DNA of 64,000 nt from JAVVHE01 sp032249695 (GTDB taxonomy: Bacteria > Pseudomonadota > Alphaproteobacteria > Sphingomonadales > Sphingomonadaceae): contig JAVVHE010000006.1 of NCBI GenBank assembly GCA_032249695.1, positions 1-64,000 on the forward strand. The letters run 5' to 3'. Below are positions 52,771 through 61,415 of this stretch, in pieces; position 1 is the first letter of the stretch, and each line of letters opens with the position of its first letter. Made by a program: the position numbers and the translations under genes. The notes beneath the pieces are model-generated. The model saw only the letters and a program-made list of their open reading frames with translations. It had not been told where the DNA came from and ran no database searches.

Positions 52771-53049
52771 CTAGATGCCCAGCCCGTAATCCTTGAAGCT
52801 GTGGCCGTGCTCCAGCGGATCCACTCCGCGGCGCGCGCGGTTGCGGACCATGCGATCGTGGAGGCCGATGACGACGCGGCTGGCGGTCTTCACGCACAGG
52901 AACGGCGCGACCGCGTGCACGAAACATGCCAGCGCGCCGACGAGCATGTGGCGGCCGAAGCTGGCGGCGGTCGCCATATGTTCGAAATAGCTCTCCCCCA
53001 CTGATCGGGGGTGTTCGGTGAACAGGCGGCGCAGAGTCGGTTCAGCCAT
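52771..53049 (-). CDS. DUF6356 family protein
   Basis: A 92-residue protein with the DUF6356 pattern: FTEHPRSVGESYFEHM at the start, a hydrophobic helix (about 33-52) and KTASRVVIGLHDRMVRNR. One membrane helix seems likely. The function is unknown; the family is common in sphingomonads. It lies 9 bases before fmt and may be cotranscribed. It is divergent from recR with 47 bases between the starts. Confidence 0.85.
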   Translation of the reverse strand: MAEPTLRRLFTEHPRSVGESYFEHMATAASFGRHMLVGALACFVHAVAPFLCVKTASRVVIGLHDRMVRNRARRGVDPLEHGHSFKDYGLGI

Positions 53050-53096
53050 GGCGCTGACGCTACCCCAAGGCGCCCGGCCGCGCTATCGCTTCCGCC

Positions 53097-53693
53097 GTGG
53101 CCTCCCCCGAAATCGAAGCGCTGACGCAGGCGCTGGCACGGCTGCCCGGCCTCGGCCAGCGTTCGGCCCGGCGCGCGGTGCTGCATCTGCTGAAGCGGCG
53201 CGAAACCGCGCTCAGCCCGCTCATCCGCGCGCTGACCGAGGTGGAGCGGCGGCTGACCGACTGTTCGATCTGCGGAAACGTCGACACGGCCGACCCCTGC
53301 GCGATCTGCGACGACCCGCGCCGCGATGCGTCGCTGCTGTGCGTGACCGAGGAGGTTGCCGACCTGTGGGCGCTGGAGCGCGGGCGGCTGTTTCCGGGCC
53401 GCTACCACGTGCTCGGCGGCCGCCTGTCGGCGCTCGATGGCGTCCGGCCAGAGCATCTGCGCATCGACTTGCTGGTGGAGCGAGTCGCAGCGGGCGGGAT
53501 CGACGAAGTCGTGCTGGCGATGAACGCGACGCTCGAGGGGCAGACGACCGCGCATTATGTCGCCGAGCGGCTGGAGGGGCTGCCCGCCCGAATCACCGCG
53601 CTCGCGCACGGCGTGCCGGTGGGCGGCGAGCTCGATTATCTCGACGAAGGAACGCTCGCCCAGGCGATACGCGCGCGACGTGCGGTCGGCTGA
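53097..53693 (+). CDS. recR: Recombination mediator RecR
   Basis: With RecO/RecF, loads RecA at single-strand gaps. It has 198 residues: helix-hairpin-helix start (LPGLGQRSARRAVLHLL), zinc finger C56, C59, C68, C71, a Toprim domain (LLCVTEEVADLWALE) and a C-terminal Walker B-like segment. The start is GTG. The usual dnaX-ybaB partners are not present here. Confidence 0.95.
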   Translation: MASPEIEALTQALARLPGLGQRSARRAVLHLLKRRETALSPLIRALTEVERRLTDCSICGNVDTADPCAICDDPRRDASLLCVTEEVADLWALERGRLFPGRYHVLGGRLSALDGVRPEHLRIDLLVERVAAGGIDEVVLAMNATLEGQTTAHYVAERLEGLPARITALAHGVPVGGELDYLDEGTLAQAIRARRAVG

Positions 53694-53854
53694 TCTGTCG
53701 GCGGACGATGAAAAGCGTTTAGCGTAATCGTATTCGCTCAGGCGAGGATCGCGTATTTCGGCCGCGGATTCATCTGGTATCCGATGCTTGCCGCTGGCAT
53801 GGACGTGATCTCTTCCAATTTGAACCGATATTCAGCTTTTCACTTGCGTTGACA

Positions 53855-53893
53855 CAATCCCGCCTTTATTCGGCCCCAATTCGGGCGGGATTG
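53855..53893 (+). promoter_or_regulatory. Inverted repeat before a secreted protein gene
   Basis: CAATCCCGCC (53855-53864) and GGCGGGATTG (53884-53893) form a perfect 10-bp inverted repeat with a 19-base loop. The right arm reaches into the likely Shine-Dalgarno (TTGGGAG, 53891-53897). TTGACA lies directly upstream at 53849-53854, but no good -10 element follows at normal spacing. Confidence 0.4.
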
Positions 53894-53897
53894 GGAG

Positions 53898-54317
53898 ATG
53901 GGGACCGTGAGGGCGTGGGCAATCTGTTGCTTGGTCGCGGGGCTGGCCGCGCTGCCCGCGGCCGCTGAGCAGGCGGAGCCGGCGGCTACAGCGAAGCCCG
54001 CTAACGCCTCCAATCCGTCCGAATTCATGCTCAATTCGAAGGCCAGCGAATTGCTGCACGCGCGCTTCCAGGACGAGAAGGACCCGCTGCACCGCCTGTC
54101 GATCAAACTCACCGGCCCGCGGACCTATCGGAACAGCAGTTTCTATCTGCCGCGCGCGCAGGGCATCAGCGCGCGCTACGCGCTGACCGAGAAGCTGGAG
54201 CTGTCGCTCGACGCCAAGGGCGGCAACGGCCGCGGGCCGGGCGGCTTCAACCCGCGCCGCCGCGAGTTCGAAGCGCCGGGCGAGAAGATCACCGCAGGGA
54301 TGCGACTGCACTTCTAG
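53898..54317 (+). CDS. Secreted protein of unknown function
   Basis: A 139-residue protein with a signal peptide (about 1-24, ending PAAAEQ). The mature part is hydrophilic and basic, with KLTGPRTYRNSSFYLPRA and a final MRLHF that looks like the last strand of a small outer-membrane or beta-type protein. I do not recognise a family. ATG at 53898 is used; GTG at 53907 is better spaced from TGGGAG and may be the true start. It is followed 54 bases later by def. Confidence 0.65.
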   Translation: MGTVRAWAICCLVAGLAALPAAAEQAEPAATAKPANASNPSEFMLNSKASELLHARFQDEKDPLHRLSIKLTGPRTYRNSSFYLPRAQGISARYALTEKLELSLDAKGGNGRGPGGFNPRRREFEAPGEKITAGMRLHF

Positions 54318-54371
54318 GCGGCGCCGCAGCGGATTGACCCTGCCGGACGCGCTTCATACGTCTCTCGCGCA

Positions 54372-54902
54372 ATGTCCCCGCTGCCGATCATCGCGCACCC
54401 CGATCCATTCCTGCGCCGCCAGTCCGCCGCCGTCGACGCCGCCGATCCGGCGGTTGTCGATCTTGCCCAACGGATGCTGGAAACCATGTACGCCGCTCCG
54501 GGCATCGGGCTTGCCGCGGTGCAGGTGGGCGAGCTGAAGCGCCTGTTCGTCATCGATCTGCAGCGCGAGGACGAGAGCGGCCAGGTCGTCCGCCGCCCGC
54601 ACGTGCTGCTGAACCCTGAAATCGTGGAGACTTCGGACGAGCTCAGCACCTATAACGAGGGCTGCCTGTCGGTGCCCGAGATGTACGCCGACGTGATCCG
54701 CCCCGCGCAGGTCCGCGTCCGCTATCAGGAACCCGGCGGCATTGCGCGCGAGCTGACCGCCGGTGGCCTGCTCGCGACGTGCATCCAGCACGAGCTCGAT
54801 CATCTGAACGGCGTGATGTTCTTCGATCACCTGTCGCGGCTGAAGCGCGACATGCTGATCCGCAAATATCTGAAACAACAGCGCGAGAAGGCAGCCGCCT
54901 GA
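54372..54902 (+). CDS. def: Peptide deformylase
   Basis: Removes the formyl group from nascent proteins. The 176-residue protein has all three motifs: GIGLAAVQVG (44-53), EGCLS (96-100, metal ligand C98) and QHELDH (139-144, ligands H140 and H144, catalytic E141). The ATG start is clear. It precedes the hypoxanthine-DNA glycosylase gene by 34 bases. Confidence 0.97.
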   Translation: MSPLPIIAHPDPFLRRQSAAVDAADPAVVDLAQRMLETMYAAPGIGLAAVQVGELKRLFVIDLQREDESGQVVRRPHVLLNPEIVETSDELSTYNEGCLSVPEMYADVIRPAQVRVRYQEPGGIARELTAGGLLATCIQHELDHLNGVMFFDHLSRLKRDMLIRKYLKQQREKAAA

Positions 54903-54936
54903 CGCCGCCGCCGCCGGGCGCATCCGGAGCGTCTGC

Positions 54937-55437
54937 GTGACCGCCCGTTCGGCCGGGCTGGCGCCGGTCGCGCGGGTGGACGCGCTTCTGCTGGTGCTCG
55001 GCTCCTTGCCCGGCGCGGCCTCGCTCGCCGCGCGGCGCTATTACGCGCACCCGCGTAACCAGTTCTGGGCGCTGATGGGCGGCGTGATCGGGCGCGACCT
55101 CACCGCGCTCGACGACGAGGACCGCCTCGCCGCGCTGATCGCTGCGCGCGTGGCGCTGTCAGACGTTGTCGCCAGCGCCGAGCGCCGCGGCAGCCTCGAC
55201 ACCGCGATCCGCGCGCCCGAACTGAGCGATCTGACCGGCTTGGTGGCGCGCCTGCCCAGCCTGCGCGCCGTCGCCTTCAACGGCACCGCCGCTTGGAAAC
55301 TCGGCAGCCCAATCCTTGCCAATGACCGCGCCCTCGCGCTGATCCCGCTCCCATCGAGCAGCCCCGCCAACGCCCGGCTGGCGCTCGAGCGCAAAGCCGA
55401 GCGCTGGGCGGTGCTGGCGACCTACCTGCACACGTAG
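54937..55437 (+). CDS. DNA-deoxyinosine (hypoxanthine) glycosylase
   Basis: A member of the uracil-DNA-glycosylase superfamily that removes hypoxanthine from deaminated DNA. The 166-residue protein has the motif LGSLPG (21-26), YYAHPRNQFW (35-44) and LPSSSPANA near the C-terminus, the hallmarks of the TIGR04274-type family. The start is GTG. It is probably cotranscribed with def. It is convergent with the TerC gene. Confidence 0.88.
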   Translation: MTARSAGLAPVARVDALLLVLGSLPGAASLAARRYYAHPRNQFWALMGGVIGRDLTALDDEDRLAALIAARVALSDVVASAERRGSLDTAIRAPELSDLTGLVARLPSLRAVAFNGTAAWKLGSPILANDRALALIPLPSSSPANARLALERKAERWAVLATYLHT

Positions 55438-55447
55438 ACGGCCCGGA

Positions 55448-56083
55448 TCACATCAGCCCGCGGATGGTATTCATGTCGATTGCGTGGGCGCCGTCCCAGA
55501 TCATCTTGGCGGCGACCATCAGGATCAGCGCGAGGCCAACATAGGCGATTGAGCGGTAGCGCTCGATCCACCTGGCGATGAGGTTCGAAGCAATGCCCAT
55601 CAGCGCGACCGACAGGATCAGGCCGAAGATCAACACCGTCGGGTGCTCGCGCGCCGCGCCCGCGACCGCGAGCACGTTGTCGAGGCTCATGCTGACGTCG
55701 GCGAGCGCGACCGACAGCGCGGCTGCGCCGACGCTCTTGGGCGCGCGCAGGCCCGAAACCTCGTCGGCGTGCGCGTCGCCGCGGCGGATTTCGCGCCACA
55801 TCTTCCACGCAACGTAGAGCAGCAGCAGCCCGCCCGCGAGGATCAGCCCATAGCGCTGGAAGCTGAGCAGCCAGGTGACCGCGAGCGCGAAGCCGATCCG
55901 GAGAACGAGCGCCGCGCCGATGCCGAAGAGGATCACGCGCTGCCGCGGCCTGGCGGGCAGCCCTGCCGCGAGCGCACCGACGACGACCGCGTTGTCGCCC
56001 GCCAGCGCAACGTCGATCGCCACCACCTGCGCAAACGCGATCAGCCCCGCGGGCGAGGTCAGCTCGGCGAGAGAGAAGTCCAT
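55448..56083 (-). CDS. TerC family membrane protein
   Basis: A 211-residue protein with about seven helices and the acidic membrane motifs of TerC/YjbE proteins: DVALAGDNAVVVG (about 24-36) and ADVSMSLDNVLAVAG in the second half. TerC proteins have been linked to manganese export and to tellurite resistance. No ter genes lie nearby, so metal (Mn) homeostasis is the better guess. It is convergent with the glycosylase gene. Confidence 0.9.
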   Translation of the reverse strand: MDFSLAELTSPAGLIAFAQVVAIDVALAGDNAVVVGALAAGLPARPRQRVILFGIGAALVLRIGFALAVTWLLSFQRYGLILAGGLLLLYVAWKMWREIRRGDAHADEVSGLRAPKSVGAAALSVALADVSMSLDNVLAVAGAAREHPTVLIFGLILSVALMGIASNLIARWIERYRSIAYVGLALILMVAAKMIWDGAHAIDMNTIRGLM

Positions 56084-56124
56084 CAGTGCCGCTTAGTCGC
56101 GCCAAGCGGGAAAAGCGAAGCGCC

Positions 56125-56790
56125 CTAGCGCCGGCGGCGGGCGACCCCGATGCCCAGCGCCGACAGGCCGAACAGCCCCACTGCCGCCGGAGCGGGGGTA
56201 TCGATGACGAGATCGACGCTATCGAGACCGGCATAATAGTTGCCGCCTGCGTCGCCGCCCGCGGTCGCGTTCTCGAACTCGATCGTGGTGCTGGCGCTCG
56301 GAGCCACGAAGCTCGTCGTGAAGAGGCGGAAATTCACGCCACCGGGCAGCAGCGTGCTGTTGGTGAACGTGCCAAGCAGGTTGCCGCCGGCATACGCCCG
56401 GATCGAGGACGGGGTGCCAAAGCGTCCGCCATTGAAGTCGTTCGCAACCCCGACCGCGAAGCTGAGCGCATAGCGCTTACCCGGCCTCGTGACGACGGTC
56501 TGGCTGATGCGGTTCAGGCCCGAATTGCCTGCGCCGGTGATATCGAGTGCCTGAACCCCGGTATCGGCGTTAAACGTCACGGTGTTGCCGTCATCGGTCT
56601 CCGAATAGCTCTGCTCGATCAGAACCACATCGCTGCCGCTGACCGTCCACCCGCCGAACGACTGGCCGGCGAAAAACTGCGCATAGCCCCCTAGGGCGAC
56701 GCGCGGCGTTTCAAAACTGCCGTTGGTGATGAGATTGGCGTGCGCGGATGTCGCGAACAGCGCGGCGGACACGATGAGTGCGAAACGCAT
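56125..56790 (-). CDS. DUF642-like surface protein with PEP-CTERM-like tail
   Basis: A 221-residue secreted protein. It has a signal peptide (1-18), a jelly-roll-type domain beginning NLITNGSFETP and GGWTVSGSDVVLIE, which resembles DUF642 or choice-of-anchor C domains, and a C-terminal tail with PAP, a hydrophobic helix and RRRR. The tail has P-A-P where P-E-P is usual. AGGAGG lies 6 bases before the ATG. It is probably attached to the surface after exosortase-type processing. Confidence 0.8.
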   Translation of the reverse strand: MRFALIVSAALFATSAHANLITNGSFETPRVALGGYAQFFAGQSFGGWTVSGSDVVLIEQSYSETDDGNTVTFNADTGVQALDITGAGNSGLNRISQTVVTRPGKRYALSFAVGVANDFNGGRFGTPSSIRAYAGGNLLGTFTNSTLLPGGVNFRLFTTSFVAPSASTTIEFENATAGGDAGGNYYAGLDSVDLVIDTPAPAAVGLFGLSALGIGVARRRR

Positions 56791-56902
56791 GAAGTACCTC
56801 CTGTTAGAACGACTCGGCCCCGGCGAATCGTTTAATCCCCTTAACATTACCCTACCGCAATGTGGCTGCGCAAGTCGCATTCCGTTCAGCTCGTCGCATC
56901 AG

Positions 56903-59752
56903 TCACTCCGCGGCTTGCGCGTAGGCCTCCATCGGGGGGCAGCTGCAGACCAGGTTGCGATCGCCATAGACATTGTCGACGCGGCCGACCGGGGGCCAGT
57001 ATTTGTCGCGGGGATCGCGGCCGTCGGGGAGGCAGCCGGTGCGGCGGTCATAGTTGCGGTCCCAGTCGCCCAGCAGGTCGGCGGTCGTGTGCGGGGCGAG
57101 GCGCAGCGGCGAGTCGGCGGCGGCGATCCGGCCGGCTTCGATGTCGGCGATCTCGTGGCGGATCTGGATCATGGCGTTGATGAACCGGTCAAGCTCGGCC
57201 TTGTTCTCGCTCTCGGTCGGCTCGATCATCAGCGTGCCAGCCACAGGCCAGCTCATGGTTGGCGCGTGGAAACCGAAATCGATCAGACGCTTGGCGACGT
57301 CCTCGTTGGTAACGCCGGTCACTTTCGTCAGCGGGCGCAAGTCGATGATGACCTCGTGCGCGACACGGCCAGTGGCACCTCGGAACAGCACCGGGTAATG
57401 CGGTGCGAGTTTCTCGGCAATATAATTGGCACTGAGGATCGCGACCTGCGTGGCCTTCTTAAGCCCGGCGTCGCCCATCATCGCGATATAGGCCCAGCTG
57501 ATCGGCAGAATCGACGCCGAGCCCAGCGGCGCTGCTGCGACCTGTCCGCCGCAGGCTTCGGGAAGGAACGGCGCGAGATGCGCCTTGACGCCGATCGGGC
57601 CGACGCCGGGGCCGCCGCCGCCATGCGGGATACAGAAGGTCTTATGCAGGTTGAAGTGGCTGACGTCTGCGCCGAATACTCCGGGTTTTGCCACTCCGAC
57701 CAGCGCGTTCAGGTTTGCTCCGTCCAGATAGACTTGGCCACCCGCAGCGTGGACTTGGGCGCACACGTCGACGATCGTGTCTTCGAACACTCCGTACGTG
57801 CTTGGGTAGGTCACCATGATTGCCGCCAGCCGGTCTCGGTTCGCCGCGATCTTGAGGCTGAGGTCGGCCATGTCGATCTCGCCCTTGTCACCGGTGCGCA
57901 CCGGGACGACCTCCATTCCAGCCATCTGCGCCGACGCCGGGTTCGTTCCGTGCGCACTTTCGGGGATCAGACAGACATTGCGATCGGCATCTCCGCGCGA
58001 GCGGTGGAAGGCGCGGATCGCCAGCAGCCCGGCATATTCGCCAGCCGCGCCGCTGTTGGGCTGCAGGCTGACGGCGTCATAGCCGGTGATGCGGCACAGC
58101 CAGTCCTTCAGCTGCTCGGCCAGCACCGCGTAGCCCTCGGCCTGGTCCTCGGGAGCAAAGGGGTGGAGCGCATTCCACTCGGGCCAGCTGACGGGCGTCA
58201 GCTCGGCCGCCGCGTTCAGCTTCATCGTGCAGCTGCCCAGCGGGATCATCGCCCGGTCGAGGCCCAGATCGCGCTGCGCGAGCGCGCGCAGATAGCGCAT
58301 CATCTCGGTCTCGCTCCGGTGTTCGTGGAATACCGGATGCGTCAGGAAAGCGCTCGTGCGCTCGAGGTCCGCGGGCAGGCCGTCGGGCGCGTCTGCCACC
58401 GCCGGCTGGCCGCCGAACGCCGACCAGATCGCCTGCACCACTTCGGGAGTCGTCGTCTCGTCAAGGCTGATGCCGATGCGGCCATCGCTAAGCACGCGGA
58501 AATTCAGCCCCCGCTCGCGTGCGGCGAGGTGGATCGCGCGCGCGCGGTGACCCGCTCCGACGGTCAGCGTATCAAAGAAGTGCCGGTTCTCGCGAAAGAA
58601 GCCCAGCGCCTCCAGCCCCGCCGCCAGCACCGCGGTCAGCCGGTGGATGCGCCTGGCGATCGCGGTCAGCCCCTCGGGCCCGTGCCAGCACGCGTACATC
58701 GCCGCGATGTTCGCCAGCAGCGCCTGCGCGGTGCAGATATTGCTCGTCGCCCTCTCGCGACGGATATGCTGCTCGCGCGTTTGCAAGGCGAGGCGCGTCG
58801 CGGGCGCGCCGGTGCGGTCGACCGACAGGCCCACCAAGCGGCCGGGAATCGAGCGCTTGTACGCGTCGCGCACCGCCATGTAGCCGGCGTGCGGCCCGCC
58901 ATAGCCCATCGGCACGCCGAAGCGCTGCATCGATCCGATCGCGATGTCCGCGCCCAGCTCGCCCGGCGGCGTCAGCAGCGTCAGCGCCAGCGGGTCGGCC
59001 GCGACGGTGACGACGACGCCCGCCGCCTTCAGCGCGGCGATGTGCGGGCGGTGATCGCGGATGTCACCGTCGGTCGCTGGATACTGGATCAGTGCGCCGA
59101 ACAGGTCGGAGGAGCGCGCCTGCGCGTCGGCGACGTCGCCGACGATCACCGTCCAGCCGAGCGGCTCGGCGCGGGTGCGGATCACCGCGATCGTCTGCGG
59201 GTGCGTGTTCGCGTCCACAAAGAAGGCGATGCGCCCCTTCGGCCCGACGCGCTGCGACAGCGCCATCGCCTCGGCGGCGGCGGTGCCCTCGTCCAGAAGA
59301 CTGGCGTTTGATACGTCGAGCCCCGTGAGGTCGGCGACGAGCGTCTGAAAGTTCAAGAGCGATTCCAGCCGGCCCTGCGAAATTTCGGGCTGGTAGGGCG
59401 TGTAGGCGGTGTACCAGCTGGGGTTTTCGAACAGGTTCCGCTGGATGACCGGCGGCATGACCGTGCCGTGATAGCCCTGGCCGATCAGCGATGTCATCAC
59501 GCGGTTGCGCCCGCCGATCGCGCGCAGGCGGGCGAGCATCTCGCCTTCGGTCAGCGGCCGACCGATGCCGAGCGGTGCGTCGTCGAGAATCGCCGCGGGC
59601 ACCGCCTGGCGCATCAGCTCGTCGAGGCTTTCGGCTTCGACGGCTGCGAGCATGTCGTTCAGCTCGGCATCGTCGGGGCCGATATGGCGGTGGGTGAATT
59701 CGGTCACGTCCGGGCGGGCGCCGGACCAGAGATCGGTCGTGCTGGAAGACAT
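56903..59752 (-). CDS. gcvP: Glycine dehydrogenase (decarboxylating), P-protein
   Basis: Decarboxylates glycine and loads the aminomethyl group on the H-protein. It is a single fused P1/P2 polypeptide of 949 residues. The PLP lysine is K704 in FNLHKTF followed by PHGGGGPG. The N-terminal FTHRHIGPDDAEL, GYHGTVMP and GYGGPHAGYMA blocks are typical. It is the last gene of the methyltransferase-gcvT-gcvH-gcvP operon, starting 136 bases after gcvH. Confidence 0.97.
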   Translation of the reverse strand: MSSSTTDLWSGARPDVTEFTHRHIGPDDAELNDMLAAVEAESLDELMRQAVPAAILDDAPLGIGRPLTEGEMLARLRAIGGRNRVMTSLIGQGYHGTVMPPVIQRNLFENPSWYTAYTPYQPEISQGRLESLLNFQTLVADLTGLDVSNASLLDEGTAAAEAMALSQRVGPKGRIAFFVDANTHPQTIAVIRTRAEPLGWTVIVGDVADAQARSSDLFGALIQYPATDGDIRDHRPHIAALKAAGVVVTVAADPLALTLLTPPGELGADIAIGSMQRFGVPMGYGGPHAGYMAVRDAYKRSIPGRLVGLSVDRTGAPATRLALQTREQHIRRERATSNICTAQALLANIAAMYACWHGPEGLTAIARRIHRLTAVLAAGLEALGFFRENRHFFDTLTVGAGHRARAIHLAARERGLNFRVLSDGRIGISLDETTTPEVVQAIWSAFGGQPAVADAPDGLPADLERTSAFLTHPVFHEHRSETEMMRYLRALAQRDLGLDRAMIPLGSCTMKLNAAAELTPVSWPEWNALHPFAPEDQAEGYAVLAEQLKDWLCRITGYDAVSLQPNSGAAGEYAGLLAIRAFHRSRGDADRNVCLIPESAHGTNPASAQMAGMEVVPVRTGDKGEIDMADLSLKIAANRDRLAAIMVTYPSTYGVFEDTIVDVCAQVHAAGGQVYLDGANLNALVGVAKPGVFGADVSHFNLHKTFCIPHGGGGPGVGPIGVKAHLAPFLPEACGGQVAAAPLGSASILPISWAYIAMMGDAGLKKATQVAILSANYIAEKLAPHYPVLFRGATGRVAHEVIIDLRPLTKVTGVTNEDVAKRLIDFGFHAPTMSWPVAGTLMIEPTESENKAELDRFINAMIQIRHEIADIEAGRIAAADSPLRLAPHTTADLLGDWDRNYDRRTGCLPDGRDPRDKYWPPVGRVDNVYGDRNLVCSCPPMEAYAQAAE

Positions 59753-59888
59753 ATGCGCGCCCTTAGTCCGCTTTGGCGGTGGCGTGAACCGGGGCAAAGT
59801 GACTGTGCACACGCCCGCCCGCGCGCTCTCCGCCAGGCAGCGGTTCAGCGCGGCCCACCGCTGCCATGATGGGCCCGCGGCCGCCCGC

Positions 59889-60257
59889 CTAGGCGGCGAG
59901 CAGCATCGCGTTGTAGCCGTCCTCGTCCATCAGCTCCGCCACTTCGGCCTCGCTGACGCCCGACATGCGGAACAGCCAGCCCGCGCCGGTAGGGTCCGAG
60001 TTCGCCAGGCTGGGATCGTCGACCACCGCCTGGTTGCCGTCGGTCACCGTCCCCGCGACGGGCGCGTAGACCTCGCTCGCGGCCTTGACGCTTTCGACCG
60101 TCGCTGCTGGATCGCCCGCGCTGACCGCCTTTCCCGATGCGGTCGCCTCGAAGAACACCAGGTCGCCCAGCTGCTCCACCGCGTGCGGCGTGATGCCGAC
60201 GGTGGCGATGGCGCCATCGAGTTCGATCCATTCGTGCGTCTTGGTGAAGCGGCGCAT
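59889..60257 (-). CDS. gcvH: Glycine cleavage system H-protein
   Basis: The lipoyl carrier of the glycine cleavage system, 122 residues. It has the start RRFTKTHEWIELDG, the lipoylation lysine K58 in TVESVKAASEVYAPV, and the AGWLFRM block. It lies between gcvT (11 bases upstream) and gcvP. Confidence 0.97.
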   Translation of the reverse strand: MRRFTKTHEWIELDGAIATVGITPHAVEQLGDLVFFEATASGKAVSAGDPAATVESVKAASEVYAPVAGTVTDGNQAVVDDPSLANSDPTGAGWLFRMSGVSEAEVAELMDEDGYNAMLLAA

Positions 60258-60268
60258 GTGCGGGTTCC

Positions 60269-61381
60269 TCAGCGTTTGAAGCGGGCCGGGACGAAGGGCA
60301 GCGGGGTGACGATGACGGGCAGGCGGCTGCCGCGGACCTCGGCCCACAGCCGCGTGCCCGGGTTTGCCTCTGCGGCGGCGACGTAGCCCATCGCGACGGG
60401 GCCGCCAGCGGTTGGGCCGAAGCCGCCGCTCGTCACCCGGCCGACCGGCTCGGCGCTGTCGGCCGCGGCGAACAGCGCGGCGGGCGGGCGCACGGGGGCG
60501 CGCCCCTCGGGCTTCAAGCCGACGCGGCGGCGCGCCGCGCCGGTCAGCTCGGCGGCGATGCGGTCGTGCCCCGGATAGCCGCCCGCACGCGCTCCACCGG
60601 GACGGCGCACCTTCTGGATCGACCAGACGAGGTCGGCCTCGCACGGGCTCGTGTCAGCCGAGATGTCGTTCCCGTGGAGGCACAGCCCTGCTTCCAGCCG
60701 CAGGCTGTCGCGCGCGCCGAGCCCCGCGGGCAGCACGCCCGGCTGCGCGAGCAGCGCGCGGGCGATGGCTTCGGCGTCGCCGGCGGCGCAACCGATCTCA
60801 TACCCGTCCTCGCCGGTATAGCCCGACCGCGTCAGCGTCACCGCTCGGCCCGCCAACACCGTATCGCGCGCATCCATGAAGCGCATGTCCGCCGCCTCGG
60901 GGCAGAGCGGCGCGAGCGCGGCCTCGGCCGTCGGGCCCTGCAAGGCCATCAGCGCGCGATCGAACAACGGCTGCACGCTGACATCGGGGAGCGCCGCCTG
61001 AATGATCGCGAGGTCGGCATGCTTGTTGGCACCGTTCACCACCAGGAAGAGCCGATCGGGCAGCCGCGCGACCATCATGTCATCGGCGATGCCGCCGCCC
61101 TCGGCCATCAGCAGCGCGTAACGCTGGCGCCCCTCGGGCAGGCCGTCGATATCGGCTGGCGTCACGCGCTCCAGCGCCGCTGCACCCTCAGCCGGCGGGC
61201 GGATCGCGATCTGGCCCATGTGGCTGACGTCGAACAGGCTGGCAGCCGCGCGCGTGTGGTTGTGCTCGGCCAGCACCCCGGCAGGATACTGCACCGGCAG
61301 CGCATAGCCCGCGAACGGCACCATGCGGCCGCCGAGTTCGCGGTGCAGCGCGTCGAGCGGGGTCGTCAGAAGATCGGTCAT
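60269..61381 (-). CDS. gcvT: Aminomethyltransferase (T-protein)
   Basis: Transfers the methylene group from the H-protein to tetrahydrofolate. The 370-residue protein has the T-protein features: TTPLDALHRELGGRMVPFAG, LFDVSHMGQI, LTRSGYTGEDGYEI and GLGARDSLRLEAGLCLHGND. ATG at 61381 gives the typical start. It starts 34 bases after the methyltransferase stop and precedes gcvH by 11 bases. Confidence 0.97.
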   Translation of the reverse strand: MTDLLTTPLDALHRELGGRMVPFAGYALPVQYPAGVLAEHNHTRAAASLFDVSHMGQIAIRPPAEGAAALERVTPADIDGLPEGRQRYALLMAEGGGIADDMMVARLPDRLFLVVNGANKHADLAIIQAALPDVSVQPLFDRALMALQGPTAEAALAPLCPEAADMRFMDARDTVLAGRAVTLTRSGYTGEDGYEIGCAAGDAEAIARALLAQPGVLPAGLGARDSLRLEAGLCLHGNDISADTSPCEADLVWSIQKVRRPGGARAGGYPGHDRIAAELTGAARRRVGLKPEGRAPVRPPAALFAAADSAEPVGRVTSGGFGPTAGGPVAMGYVAAAEANPGTRLWAEVRGSRLPVIVTPLPFVPARFKR

Positions 61382-61415
61382 CTGCGGCGCGCCATCGGGC
61401 GCGGGGCGGCGGGCG

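Noticed and set aside
56723..59311. Open frame of about 862 codons antisense to gcvP
   Set aside because: Mirror frame of gcvP with no recognisable domain.
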